Shown here: positions 36,978 through 45,956 of the stretch, one piece after another
How positions within the stretch are numbered: position 1 is the stretch's first letter
Layout of the letters: each line of letters opens with the position of its first letter
Assembly (NCBI RefSeq): GCF_052113205.1
Contig: NZ_JBFRCU010000035.1
Coordinates: forward strand, 1-64,000
Direction: 5' to 3'
DNA from: Inquilinus sp052113205
GTDB taxonomy: Bacteria; Pseudomonadota; Alphaproteobacteria; DSM-16000; Inquilinaceae
Length of the DNA: 64,000 nucleotides
The notes under the pieces: model-generated
Database searches by the model: none
The model's input: the letters and a program-made list of their open reading frames with translations, nothing else
What the model was told of the DNA's origin: nothing
Made by a program: the position numbers and the translations under genes

Positions 36978-37706
36978 TTAAGAATAGGTCCGCAGCAGCC
37001 CGATCAGGCGGCCCTGGATGCGGACGCGGTCGGTGGGCAGGTAGCGGGTCTCATAGGCCGGATTGGCGGCCTCCAGCCCGATCGACGCGCCCTTCTTGCG
37101 CAGCCGCTTCAGCGTCACCTCGTTGTCGTCGACCAGGGCGACGACAATGACGCCGGGATCGGCCGCGTCGCAGCGCTTGATGATCACGGTGTCGCCGTCC
37201 AGGATTCCGGCCTCGACCATGCTGTCGCCGGCGACCTCCAGGGCGTAGTGCTCGCCAGGGCCGAGCAGCGAGGCCGGGACTTCGGCGTAGTTGGAATGGT
37301 CGCGCAGCGCCTCGATCGGCATGCCGGCGGCGATCCGGCCGTAGAGCGGCAGACGGACGCCGAGTTCCGGGTTGCTGAGATCGGCCCGCTCCAGCTTGCG
37401 GCCGGTCAGGGCGGTGTCGGAGCGCACAGGCCGGAAGGGGACAACGTTGTCATCCTCGGCTGGCGACCCGGCCGGCGCGTCCGACTTCAGGCAATCCGGC
37501 AGCTTAAGCACCTCCAGCGCCCGGGCCCGATGCGGCAGCCGCCGAATAAAACCACGCTCCTCAAGCCCGGTGATCAGTCGATGGATGCCCGATTTCGACT
37601 TCAGGGCCAGCGCATCCTTCATCTCGTCGAAGGATGGACTGACGCCGTCCGCCTCCAGACGGCGGTGAACGAACAACAACAACTCCTGTTGCTTTCGCGT
37701 CAGCAA
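36978..37706 (-). CDS. lexA: LexA repressor
   Basis: The SOS regulator, which self-cleaves on RecA filaments. The 242-residue protein starts at TTG 37706, six bases after GGAGGA, giving LLTRKQQELLLFVHRRLEADGVSPSFDEMKDALALKSKSGIHRLI, the LexA winged helix. The cleavage site Ala-Gly is in GRIAAGMPIEA, the catalytic Ser in LEVAGDSMVEAGILDGD and the catalytic Lys in VALVDDNEVTLKRL. In-frame sequence upstream to 37784 is Cys/Pro-rich and not family-like. It is the last gene of the trp-moa-moe-lexA run. Confidence 0.96.
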   Translation of the reverse strand: MLTRKQQELLLFVHRRLEADGVSPSFDEMKDALALKSKSGIHRLITGLEERGFIRRLPHRARALEVLKLPDCLKSDAPAGSPAEDDNVVPFRPVRSDTALTGRKLERADLSNPELGVRLPLYGRIAAGMPIEALRDHSNYAEVPASLLGPGEHYALEVAGDSMVEAGILDGDTVIIKRCDAADPGVIVVALVDDNEVTLKRLRKKGASIGLEAANPAYETRYLPTDRVRIQGRLIGLLRTYS

Positions 37707-37753
37707 GGCATCCTCCGTTGGCAGGGGCCGCGGCGCGGCCGAATCCCTGGAGA

Positions 37754-37769
37754 GAACATTAGGAGGAAC
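37754..37769. promoter_or_regulatory. LexA-box-like direct repeat upstream of lexA
   Basis: GAAC-N8-GAAC (37754-37757 and 37766-37769) is 48 bp upstream of lexA. The alphaproteobacterial SOS box is GTTC-N7-GTTC, so the half-site matches but the spacing is one base too long. Confidence 0.25.
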
Positions 37770-37836
37770 AAAACAAAAACACAAGCGCCTAACTGTGGCA
37801 CCCCTGGTTCTTTACTTCCTTGTAACGATCGCCGGG

Positions 37837-39036
37837 TCAGATCCCGTCGCCGAACAGCACGGCCTCGACCGACTCGCCGCGCGCCGCGGCCGGCGCATGG
37901 GGCGATCGGATCACCAGCCCGTCGGCCGCAGCCAGCAGGGACAGCATCGAGCTGTCCTGGGCCGGGAACGGAGTGGCGACATAACCGGAATCCGTCCGCT
38001 CGATCCGGGCTCGCAGGTAATCCTCGCGCCGGTCATTGGCCGGCAGGTCGCGGCCCAGCACTGCAGTAACGCGATTTTCGGACGTCTCGGCCCCCTGCAG
38101 GGCCCAGACCGCCGGGCGCAGGAACAGCCAGCCGCAGACCATGGTCGAGACCGGGTTGCCGGGCAGGCCGAGCAGCGGCGTGTCGCCGAGCCGGCCGAAG
38201 ATCAGCGGCTTGCCCGGCCGCATCGCGATCTTCCAGAAATCCAGCGCCAGGCCGCGTTCGCCCAGCACCGAGCGGATCAGGTCGTGCTCGCCGACCGAGG
38301 CGCCGCCGGTGGTGACGACCAGGTCGGCGCCATGGGCGCCGGCGGCCAGCGTCGCCAGGGATTCGGCGTTGTCGCGGGCGATGCCGAGATCGACCGGCTC
38401 GCCACCGCAGCTGCGGATCAGGGCGGCCAGCGCATGGCTGTTGGAGCTGACAATCTGGCTCGGGCCCAGCGCCTCGCCCGGCAGCACGATCTCGTCGCCG
38501 GTCGCCAGCACCGCCACGCGCGGCCGGCGCCGCACGCGCAGCCAGGGATGGTTGGCCGAGGCGGCAATGCCGATGTCGCGCGCGGTCAGGCGCCGGCCGG
38601 GCTGCAGCAGCACGTCGCTGGCGCGGAAATCCAGCCCGGCCTTGCGCACATGGCGGCCGGCGGCGACGCCCTCGCGCACAGTGACCCGGTCGCTATCGGC
38701 GTCGGTGTCCTCCTGCAGCACCACGGCGTCGGCGCCGTCCGGCAGCGGCGCGCCGGTGAAGATGCGGACGCATTGTCCCGGGCCGACCGTGCCTTCGAAG
38801 CGGCCGCCGGCCGGAACCTCGCCGATCCGGCGCAGCGTCGCCGGGACGGTCGCGACATCGGCCGCCCGCACCGCCCAGCCGTCCATGGCGGAGACGTCGA
38901 GCGGCGGCTGGGTCAGCCGCGCCGCCACCGGCTCGGCCAGGATCCGGCCCAGCCCGGCGGGCAGGGGCACGGTCTCGGCCGGCAGGGCCGCGAAGGCCGA
39001 GAGGATGCGGGCGCGAGCCTCGGCGACCGGGATCAT
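37837..39036 (-). CDS. moeA: Molybdopterin molybdenumtransferase MoeA
   Basis: Inserts molybdate into adenylylated molybdopterin. The 399-residue protein has the MoeA N-terminal region (QPPLDVSAMDGWAVRAADV), the FTGAPLPDGADAVVLQEDT segment, and the MPT-binding domain with VAVLATGDEIV, TTGGASVGEHDLIRSVL, MRPGKPLIFGRLG and LLGLPGNPVSTMVCG. ATG 39036 overlaps the moaC stop by four bases. Confidence 0.97.
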   Translation of the reverse strand: MIPVAEARARILSAFAALPAETVPLPAGLGRILAEPVAARLTQPPLDVSAMDGWAVRAADVATVPATLRRIGEVPAGGRFEGTVGPGQCVRIFTGAPLPDGADAVVLQEDTDADSDRVTVREGVAAGRHVRKAGLDFRASDVLLQPGRRLTARDIGIAASANHPWLRVRRRPRVAVLATGDEIVLPGEALGPSQIVSSNSHALAALIRSCGGEPVDLGIARDNAESLATLAAGAHGADLVVTTGGASVGEHDLIRSVLGERGLALDFWKIAMRPGKPLIFGRLGDTPLLGLPGNPVSTMVCGWLFLRPAVWALQGAETSENRVTAVLGRDLPANDRREDYLRARIERTDSGYVATPFPAQDSSMLSLLAAADGLVIRSPHAPAAARGESVEAVLFGDGI

Positions 39037-39515
39037 GGTGCGGCCTCGTAAGTGCCTGATCGCCCGCCGGATTTGTGCAGCAGCCGGAGGTCGGTCACGA
39101 CCATCCCGCGGTCGACCGCCTTGCACATGTCGTAGACGGTCAGGGCGGCGACCGAGGCGGCGGTCAGCGCTTCCATCTCCACTCCCGTGCGATGCGTGAC
39201 TTTGACCGTGGCCTCGATCTCGACCCGGCTGTGCTCGGCGTCGCAGCGCAGCGCCAGCTCGACGCTGGACAGCGGCAGCGGATGGCACAGCGGGATCAGG
39301 TCGGATGTGCGCTTGGCCGCCATGATGCCGGCGATGCGGGCGATGCCCAGCACGTCGCCCTTGGCGTGGCCGCCGGCGGCGATCAGCGCCAGCGTCTCCG
39401 GCTTCATCTCGACCCGGCAGCCGGCCCGCGCCACCCGCACCGTCGCCTCCTTGTCGGAGACGTCGACCATGCGCGCCTGGCCGGCGGCATCGAAATGGGT
39501 CAGCTCGCCGGTCAT
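39033..39515 (-). CDS. moaC: Cyclic pyranopterin monophosphate synthase MoaC
   Basis: Second half of the first step in molybdenum cofactor synthesis, closing the cyclic pyranopterin ring. The 160-residue protein has MVDVSDKEATVRVARA, IAGIMAAKRTSDLIPLCHPL with conserved Lys and His, VEMEALTAASVAALTVYDMCKAVDRGM with the catalytic Asp and Lys, and LLHKSGGRSGTYE. The partner moaA is not in the window. It is upstream of, and overlaps, moeA. Confidence 0.98.
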   Translation of the reverse strand: MTGELTHFDAAGQARMVDVSDKEATVRVARAGCRVEMKPETLALIAAGGHAKGDVLGIARIAGIMAAKRTSDLIPLCHPLPLSSVELALRCDAEHSRVEIEATVKVTHRTGVEMEALTAASVAALTVYDMCKAVDRGMVVTDLRLLHKSGGRSGTYEAAP

Positions 39516-39572
39516 GCTGCTTCCCTCTGGAAAAGTTCGGCCAAAGCCCAGCCGAGCGGCAACTTACCCTTG

Positions 39573-39613
39573 TCCCCCCTCCCCTTGCGGGAGGGGGGTA
39601 GGGGGAGGGGGGA
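39573..39613. repeat. CCCCTCCC palindromic element between trpC and moaC
   Basis: CCCCCCTCCCC-TTGCGGGAGGGGGG followed by TAGGGGGAGGGGGG; the C-rich arm can pair with either G-rich arm. It resembles short extragenic repeats common in GC-rich proteobacteria and could end or attenuate the trpC transcript. Confidence 0.7.
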
Positions 39614-39657
39614 CTCTTTTGTGCTGCTGCGATCTGTAGGAGAGGGTGTCGATCCGA

Positions 39658-40470
39658 TCATGCAGCGCTCGACCTCTCCTCTCGGGTCAGCAGCGCCCGG
39701 GTGGCGGCGGCGACGTCGTCGTGCCGCATCAGGCTCTCGCCGATCAGGAAGGTGGTGGCCCCGGTCCGGGCCATCCGGGCCAGGTCGGCCGGGGCGGACA
39801 GGCCGCTCTCCGAGACCAGCAGCCGGTCGCCCGGCACCTGCGCCGCCAGCGCCTCGGTGGTGGCGAGGTCGACTTGCAGGGTCTTGAGGTTGCGGTTGTT
39901 GATGCCGAGCAGCGGCGACCGCAGCTTCAAGGCCCGGTCCAGCTCGGCCGCATCATGCACCTCGACCAGCACGTCCATGCCGTTGTCGATCGCGGCCTGT
40001 TCCAGTTCTCGCGCGGTGGCATCGTCCAGTGCCGCCATGATCAGCAGGATGCAGTCGGCGCCCAGCGCCCGGGCCTCGAGGATCTGGTAGGGGTCGACCA
40101 TGAAGTCCTTGCGCAGCACCGGCAGCTCGACGGCGTTGCGGGCGGCGGTCAGGTACTCGTCGGCGCCCTGGAAATACGGCACGTCGGTCAGCACCGACAG
40201 GCAGCTGGCGCCGCCGTCGCGATAGGCGCGGGCCAGGGCCGGCGGGTCGAAATCCGGCCGGATCAGCCCCTTCGACGGCGAGGCCTTCTTGATCTCGGCG
40301 ATCAGGCCGTAGCGGCCTTCCGCCTGCGCCCGGCGCAGCGCCGCGACGAAGCCGCGCGGCGGAGAGGCCTGGTTCGCAAGCCGCTGGATCTCGGCCGTCG
40401 GCACCGCCGCCTTGCGAGTCTCGATGTGCCGGCGCTTGTCGGCGACGATGCGGGTGAGGGTGTCNCTCAT
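39658..40470 (-). CDS. trpC: Indole-3-glycerol phosphate synthase
   Basis: Closes the indole ring from carboxyphenylaminodeoxyribulose phosphate in tryptophan synthesis. The 270-residue TIM barrel has IAEIKKASPSKGLIRPDFDP with the catalytic Lys, LSVLTDVPYFQGADEYL, PVLRKDFMVDPYQILEARALGADCILLI, VEVHDAAELDRAL, LLGINNRNLKTLQVDL and VSESGLSAPADLA. One ambiguous base (40465) falls in codon 2. It is monofunctional (no TrpF fusion). Its start overlaps the trpD stop by four bases. Confidence 0.98.
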   Translation of the reverse strand: MXDTLTRIVADKRRHIETRKAAVPTAEIQRLANQASPPRGFVAALRRAQAEGRYGLIAEIKKASPSKGLIRPDFDPPALARAYRDGGASCLSVLTDVPYFQGADEYLTAARNAVELPVLRKDFMVDPYQILEARALGADCILLIMAALDDATARELEQAAIDNGMDVLVEVHDAAELDRALKLRSPLLGINNRNLKTLQVDLATTEALAAQVPGDRLLVSESGLSAPADLARMARTGATTFLIGESLMRHDDVAAATRALLTREERSSAA

Positions 40471-41492
40471 GCCGTTCCCTGGCTGGTGATTCGGGCCAGC
40501 CGCTCGAGCACGCGGGCGGCCAACCCGTCGTCGATGGTGCGGGCCGCGAGGGCGGCACCGTCCGGCAATGTGGCCACGCGATCGGCGATGATGAAACAGG
40601 CTGCGGCGTTAAGCAGCACGATGTCGCGATAGGCGCCGTGGGCCCCGCCCAGCACGGCGCGCAGGGCGGCGGCGTTGGTCGCGGGATCGCCGCCCTTGAG
40701 GTCTGCGGGCACCGCGCGGCGCAGCCCGGCATCCTCCGGCGTCACGGTCAGGCGCCGGATCTGGCCGTCGCGCAGCTCGGCGACCGCGGTCGGGCCGGTG
40801 GTGGTCATCTCGTCGAGACCGTCGCTGCCATGCACCACCCAAGCGGTCTCGCTGCCCAGCTGCTTCAGCGCGTGGGCCACCGGCTCGATCCAGGCCTCGG
40901 CGAAGACGCCGAGCAACTGGCGCTTGACCCCGGCCGGGTTGGCCAGGGGCCCGAGCAGGTTGAAGATGGTGCGGGTGCCCAGCTCCTGCCGCGCCGGGCC
41001 GACATGGCGCATGGCGCTGTGATACAGCGGCGCGAACAGGAAGCCGATCTGGGCCTCCCACAGCGCCTCGCGCATGACCTCGGGCGGCGCCTCGACATTG
41101 ACGCCGAGCTCGGTTAGCACATTGGCCGCGCCGGTCAGGCTGGAGGCGGCGCGGTTGCCATGCTTGGCCACCGGCACGCCGGCACCGGCCAGGACGAAGG
41201 AGACCGCAGTCGAGACGTTGAAGGAGCCGGAATTGTCGCCGCCGGTGCCGCAGCAGTCGATGGCGCCCTCCGGTGCGTCGATGGTCACCGCCTTGTCCCG
41301 CATCACCCGGGCGGCGGCGGCGATCTCCTCCGGCGTTTCGCCGCGGACGCGCAGCGCCATCAGGAAGCCGCCGATCTGCGCCGGCGTCGCCTCGCCGGAC
41401 ATAATGATCTCGAAGGCGGCGCGGGCGGTGGCGGCGTCCAGCGGCTGGCCCAGCGCGGCCTTGGCGATGAAGGGTCGCATCTCGGTCGTCAT
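40467..41492 (-). CDS. trpD: Anthranilate phosphoribosyltransferase
   Basis: Transfers phosphoribosyl from PRPP to anthranilate. The 341-residue protein has FEIIMSGEATPAQIGGFLMALRVRGET, the PRPP-binding CCGTGGDNSGSFNVSTAVSFVLAGAGVPVAKHGNRAASS, VNVEAPPE, FLFAPLYHSAMRHVGPARQELGTRTIFNLLGPLANPA, and VVHGSDGLDEM. It overlaps trpG upstream and trpC downstream by four bases each, so trpG-D-C are translationally coupled. Confidence 0.98.
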   Translation of the reverse strand: MTTEMRPFIAKAALGQPLDAATARAAFEIIMSGEATPAQIGGFLMALRVRGETPEEIAAAARVMRDKAVTIDAPEGAIDCCGTGGDNSGSFNVSTAVSFVLAGAGVPVAKHGNRAASSLTGAANVLTELGVNVEAPPEVMREALWEAQIGFLFAPLYHSAMRHVGPARQELGTRTIFNLLGPLANPAGVKRQLLGVFAEAWIEPVAHALKQLGSETAWVVHGSDGLDEMTTTGPTAVAELRDGQIRRLTVTPEDAGLRRAVPADLKGGDPATNAAALRAVLGGAHGAYRDIVLLNAAACFIIADRVATLPDGAALAARTIDDGLAARVLERLARITSQGTA

Positions 41493-42073
41493 GCCGCGTT
41501 CCGCCGCTCGGCGATGGCCAGGAAGTTCTGCAGGATCTTGTGACCGAACTGCGAGGCGATGCTCTCCGGATGGAACTGCACGCCGTGGATCGGCAGGGTC
41601 CGGTGCCGCAGCGCCATGATCACCCCGTCCGCCGTCCAGGCCGTGGCCTCCAGGCTGTCGGGCATGGTTTCGGGCGCGATGGTCAGCGAATGGTAGCGCG
41701 TGGCCTCGAAATTGTCCGGCAGGCCGGCCAGCACGCCGCCGCCATGGTGATGCACCGGGCTGATCTTGCCGTGCATCGGCTCCGGCGCGCGGACGATCCT
41801 GCCGCCGAAGACCTGGCCGATTGCCTGGTGGCCCAGGCAGACGCCGAACACCGGCACCTTTCCGGCGGCGGCCTGGATCAGGTCCATGCAGATGCCGGCC
41901 TTGTCCGGGTCGCAGGGCCCGGGCGAGAGGACGATGCCGTCGGGCCGCAGCGCCAGCGCCTCGTCGACCGTCAGCGCATCGTTGCGGCGGACCTCGGTGT
42001 CGGCCCCGAGCTCGCCGAGGTAGTGCACCAGGTTGTAAGTGAAGCTGTCGTAGTTATCGATCAGCAGAAGCAT
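41489..42073 (-). CDS. trpG: Anthranilate synthase glutamine amidotransferase subunit
   Basis: Supplies ammonia to TrpE. The 194-residue class I amidotransferase has IDNYDSFTYNLVHYLGELG, SPGPCDPDKAGIC, the nucleophile in PVFGVCLGHQAIGQ, and the catalytic His-Glu in HGVQFHPESIASQFG. It could also serve as PabA in folate synthesis, but the position between trpE and trpD supports tryptophan. It lies 91 bp downstream of trpE. Confidence 0.97.
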   Translation of the reverse strand: MLLLIDNYDSFTYNLVHYLGELGADTEVRRNDALTVDEALALRPDGIVLSPGPCDPDKAGICMDLIQAAAGKVPVFGVCLGHQAIGQVFGGRIVRAPEPMHGKISPVHHHGGGVLAGLPDNFEATRYHSLTIAPETMPDSLEATAWTADGVIMALRHRTLPIHGVQFHPESIASQFGHKILQNFLAIAERRNAA

Positions 42074-42164
42074 GGAGGTCGCCCTTTCGAGGCAAGGGAA
42101 TGGGGAGGAACGGCGGGGATCCGGCCGGCCTCACCATCGATGCTGCTGCGAAGGGATACGGATT

Positions 42165-43703
42165 CTAGACATGACCCATGGGCCGGTTGCCGTTGCGCGG
42201 CCGGTTGGCGAAGCGTACCGCATCTTCGGCGGCGCGCACCAGCGCCCGCGCCTTATTGCGGGTCTCCTGGTACTCGCCCTCCGGGCTGCTGTCGGCGACG
42301 ACGCCGCCGCCGGCCTGGATGTAGAGCGTGTCGTCCTTCACCACCGCGGTGCGCAGGGCGATGCAGGTGTCCATGTCGCCATTGGCGCCGAAATAGCCCA
42401 TCGCCCCGGCATAGATGCCGCGGCGCGCCACCTCCAGTTCCTCGATGATCTCCATCGCCCGCACCTTCGGTGCGCCGCTGGTGGTGCCGGCCGGGAAGCC
42501 GGCGGCCAGCGCCGCCACCGCATCCTTGTCCGGCGTGATCCGGCCGACGACGTTGGAGACGATGTGCATGACGTGGGAATAGCGCTCGACGATGAAGCGG
42601 TCGGTCACCTTGACCGAGCCGATCTGCGACACCCGGCCGACATCGTTGCGGCCGAGGTCCAGCAGCATCAGATGCTCGGCCCGCTCCTTCGGGTCGGCCA
42701 GCAGGTCCTGCTCCAGCGCCACATCCTCCTCCGGCGTGNCGCCGCGCGGGCGGGTGCCGGCGATCGGCCGGATGGTGACCTCGCCGTCGCGCAGCCGGAC
42801 CAGGATCTCCGGGCTCGACCCGACGATGGCGAAGTCGCCGAAGTTCTGGAACACCAGGAAGGGCGACGGGTTCAGCCGCCGCAGCGCCCGGTACAGCGCG
42901 AAAGGCGGCAGGGTGAAGGGCAGCGAGAAGCGCTGCGACAGCACCACCTGGAAGATGTCGCCGGCGCGGATGTACTCCTTCGCCCGCTCGACCGCCGCGT
43001 GATACTCCTCCCGCGTCATGTTCGAGCTCGGCTCGGGCAAGGCGGGCAGGGTGCCCTCGGCCGCCGCCTCGCGGTGCGGCAGGCTGGATTCGAAGCGGGC
43101 GACCACGTCCGACAGCCGCTCGCACGCCGCCTCATGCGCCTTTTCCGCCGTCACCGCCGGATCGGGAAATACCGGCGTGACGATGGTAACCACGTCGGCG
43201 ATGGTGTCGAAGACGCAGACGATGGTCGGCCGCATCATGATCGAATCCGGCACGCCCAGCGTGTCCGGATTGGTGTCGGGCAGCGCCTCCATCTGCCGGA
43301 CCATGTCGTAGCCGAGATAGCCGAACAGCCCGGCGGCCAGCGGCGGGAAGCCGCGCGGCAGATCGATCCGCGATTCCGCGATCAGGCCGCGCAGACTGTC
43401 CAGCGGCGCCTGCGCCACCGGTTCGAAGGTGTCGAGATCGGCGAGCGCGCGGCGGTTGATCTCGACCGCGTCGCCGCGGCAGCGCCAGATCAGGTCGGGG
43501 CGCAGCCCGATGGCGCTGTAGCGGCCACGGATGGCGCCGCCCTCGACCGATTCGAGCAGGAAGGAATAGGGCTCGTCCCCGGCCAGCTTGAGCATGGCCG
43601 AGACCGGAGTGTCTAGATCGGAGACGAGGCGGGTCCAGACGACCTGCGGTTTGCCGGCGCGATAGGTGTCGGCGAAGGCGTCAAAAGCCGTGGAATCCGG
43701 CAT
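42165..43703 (-). CDS. trpE: Anthranilate synthase component I
   Basis: Makes anthranilate from chorismate with ammonia from TrpG. The 512-residue protein starts at ATG 43703 (MPDSTAFDAFADTYRAGKPQ). The N-terminal part holds the tryptophan feedback-site segment ESVEGGAIRGRYSAIG; the C-terminal chorismate domain has GDIFQVVLSQRFS, NPSPFLVFQNFGDFAIVGSSPEILVR, PIAGTRPRG, RAEHLMLLDLGRNDVGRV, AGFPAGTTSGAPKVRAMEII and YIQAGGGVVADSSPEGEYQET. One N (42739) lies after the RPRG motif. The trpE and trpG genes are separate, not fused as in rhizobia. Confidence 0.97.
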   Translation of the reverse strand: MPDSTAFDAFADTYRAGKPQVVWTRLVSDLDTPVSAMLKLAGDEPYSFLLESVEGGAIRGRYSAIGLRPDLIWRCRGDAVEINRRALADLDTFEPVAQAPLDSLRGLIAESRIDLPRGFPPLAAGLFGYLGYDMVRQMEALPDTNPDTLGVPDSIMMRPTIVCVFDTIADVVTIVTPVFPDPAVTAEKAHEAACERLSDVVARFESSLPHREAAAEGTLPALPEPSSNMTREEYHAAVERAKEYIRAGDIFQVVLSQRFSLPFTLPPFALYRALRRLNPSPFLVFQNFGDFAIVGSSPEILVRLRDGEVTIRPIAGTRPRGXTPEEDVALEQDLLADPKERAEHLMLLDLGRNDVGRVSQIGSVKVTDRFIVERYSHVMHIVSNVVGRITPDKDAVAALAAGFPAGTTSGAPKVRAMEIIEELEVARRGIYAGAMGYFGANGDMDTCIALRTAVVKDDTLYIQAGGGVVADSSPEGEYQETRNKARALVRAAEDAVRFANRPRNGNRPMGHV

Positions 43704-43919
43704 GGCGGTGACCTGCGATAGCGGGGAGGGGAGTGGGATGGGCGGGACGGTCGTCGCCGCCACGCCATCGCTCCCCGCCGCCCGTCCGGTGTCCTCCGGC
43801 CGCAGCCCTCGCATTCGCCGGCCAGCGCCAGCCCATCGCCTCTTCGCGCGGAGAGGCCGGGGCCGCCGGACCAGGTCCGGTGATGGGGCGCTGCGACGCC
43901 GCGAGGGGAATCATCGACA

Positions 43920-45791
43920 TCATTCCTGGTAGTTCAGCCGGGCGAGGACCGCCTGGTCGACCGTGACTCCATAGCGGGCGCGCAGCGCCTGGTCCAGGCC
44001 GCCGCCGACATCGACCCTGAGGCCGCGCTGCAGGTCCTGCTTCACCGCGGCTTCGGCCGTGGCGTCCGGCTTGGCCGGCTCGACCTTGGTCAGGCGGGCG
44101 ACGACGCGGCCGCCCGGGGTCTCCGCCGTCGCCGTGCCGCCGACCTTGGCGGCGAACAGGTCGCGCACTAGCGCCACCGGCACGGCGCCGGCATTGCTGC
44201 CGTCGCGCAGCAGCGCCGGGGTTTCGGCATATTGGCCGCCGACCGCCTTGGCGACATCGGCCGCGGCCTCGCCGGCGGACAGGCGCTTGGCGACATCGGC
44301 GGCCAGGGCCGCGGCGGCGTCGGCCTGCTTCTGCTCGGTCCAGGCGGCGGCGACCTCGTCGCGCACCTTGGCCAGCGGCTCGGTCGCCGGCGGCACGATG
44401 CTGTCGACCCGGACGATGAAGGAGGTCTTGTCGTCGACCGTGCCCATCTGGCTGACTTCGCCCTGCTGCGTCTGGAAGGCGGCCTGCAGGATCTGCCCTT
44501 GGCCGGGCAGCGGTGGCAGCGGCTGGCCGCTCTGGGTGGTGCCGTCCTGGGCCACGGCGGGGACCGTGGCGACGGTGAAGCCGAACTCCTGCGCCGCCTT
44601 GTCGATGGGCACGTTGTCGGCCAGCGCGTCCTCGAACTTGTTGGCGGCGTCGTACAGGGCGTCGGCCGCCTTGCTCTGCTTCAGCTGAGCCTCGATCTCG
44701 GTCCGCGCCTCCTCGAACGGCACGGTCCGGGCCGGCTGGATACCGGTCAGCACCAGCACATGCCAGCCGAAGGGCGACTGCACCGGGTCGGTCGCCTGGC
44801 CCTGGGCCAGGGCGAAGCCGGGATCGGCCAGGGCCGGGATCGGCATGGCGGCCTTGGCGGTGAAGTCGACCGGGATCAGCTTGACCGCGGCGTTGCCGGA
44901 TTCGTCCACCGCCTGCTGCACCGCCTTGCCGCCGCGCACCGCCGCGGCGATCTGGTCGGCCAGCTCCTTGGTCGGAGCGATCACCTGGCCGAAGCGCCGC
45001 ATCTCCGGCTTCTGATAATTCGCCTGGCTCTTGTCGTACTGGGTGCGGGCCTCGTCCTCCGACACCGTGACGGTCTTGGCGAACTCGTCGGTGTTCAGCA
45101 GCACGACGCTCAGCGTCCGGTACTCCGGCGACTGAAACTTGTCGCCATGCTCCTTGTGATAGGCCTCGAGATCGGCCTGGGTCGGCTGCGGCACGCCGGC
45201 CTGATCGGCGTTGCGCAGCGTGATGGTGTCGGCCACCCGGGCCTCGCGGCGATATTTGTAGATCGGGTCGACCAGCGCCTGCGGCGGCTCGGCGCCGCTG
45301 AACAGCGCCCGCATCACCCCCTGCTGCTGCGCCTGGCCGCGCATATAGGCGATGAACCCGGCCTCGTTGGTGCCGCCGGCCTGCAGCGCCTGCAGGAAGC
45401 GGTCGCGGCTGAACTGGTTGGTGGCCGGGTCGCGGAACCGCGGGTCGTTGCGCACCGTGTCGGCGACCGCGTCGTTCGACAGGTCGTAGCCGAGATCGAC
45501 GGCCAGCTGGTCATACAGGAAGCCGGAGATCATGTTGTCCAGCACACGCTGCGGGAAGCCGAGCTGCTGGGCGACGGAGAGCGGGATCTGCTGGCTCTGC
45601 GCCGCGGAGCGGAACTGGCTGTCGAGCTGCTGCAGGCTGATCGTCACGTCGCCGACCGTGGCCACGGTGTCGGACTGGCCCCGGTTGCGGAAGATGTCGC
45701 CGATGCCCCAGACCGCGAAGCTCAGGATCAGGAGGACGAACAGCACCTTGACGACGATGGAGCCGGCCTTGTGGCGGAGGATCTGCAGCAT
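43920..45791 (-). CDS. ppiD: Membrane-anchored peptidyl-prolyl isomerase PpiD/SurA family
   Basis: A periplasmic folding factor anchored by one N-terminal helix (VVKVLFVLLILSFAVWGIGD, residues about 13-32). The 623-residue protein has a SurA-like N-domain (VGDVTISLQQLDSQFRSAAQ ... FPQRVLDNMISGFLYDQLAVDLG), a parvulin domain (roughly residues 255-365, with MRRFGQVIAPTKELADQI and QSPFGWHVLVLTGIQPARTVPFEE), and a long Ala-rich C-terminal region. The family length (about 620) matches. ATG 45791 is used; TTG at 45806 adds five residues. It is upstream of trpE on the same strand and divergent from tpiA. Confidence 0.93.
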   Translation of the reverse strand: MLQILRHKAGSIVVKVLFVLLILSFAVWGIGDIFRNRGQSDTVATVGDVTISLQQLDSQFRSAAQSQQIPLSVAQQLGFPQRVLDNMISGFLYDQLAVDLGYDLSNDAVADTVRNDPRFRDPATNQFSRDRFLQALQAGGTNEAGFIAYMRGQAQQQGVMRALFSGAEPPQALVDPIYKYRREARVADTITLRNADQAGVPQPTQADLEAYHKEHGDKFQSPEYRTLSVVLLNTDEFAKTVTVSEDEARTQYDKSQANYQKPEMRRFGQVIAPTKELADQIAAAVRGGKAVQQAVDESGNAAVKLIPVDFTAKAAMPIPALADPGFALAQGQATDPVQSPFGWHVLVLTGIQPARTVPFEEARTEIEAQLKQSKAADALYDAANKFEDALADNVPIDKAAQEFGFTVATVPAVAQDGTTQSGQPLPPLPGQGQILQAAFQTQQGEVSQMGTVDDKTSFIVRVDSIVPPATEPLAKVRDEVAAAWTEQKQADAAAALAADVAKRLSAGEAAADVAKAVGGQYAETPALLRDGSNAGAVPVALVRDLFAAKVGGTATAETPGGRVVARLTKVEPAKPDATAEAAVKQDLQRGLRVDVGGGLDQALRARYGVTVDQAVLARLNYQE

Positions 45792-45956
45792 GACGACCGT
45801 AAACAAAGGGCGAGGCCGCGCCGGTCCCCCGGGCGGTTAGGGCGCGCATCATAGGTGCGGCCTTCCCGGGCAGCAATGCACAAGGAGTGCTGTGGCGTCA
45901 TGGCGTCGGGATTGGTACATGGAGGCGACATTCGAGGACCAGCGGGAGAGAGGCCG

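Noticed and set aside
37707..37784. N-terminal extension of lexA to an upstream start
   Set aside because: The added residues are Cys/Pro-rich, unlike LexA, and GGAGGA lies at ideal distance from the TTG at 37706.
43704..43919. Possible tryptophan leader peptide (MGWRWPANARA) upstream of trpE
   Set aside because: It has only two separated Trp codons, the frame runs on past the expected stop, and I see no anti-terminator/terminator pair with a T-run before trpE.
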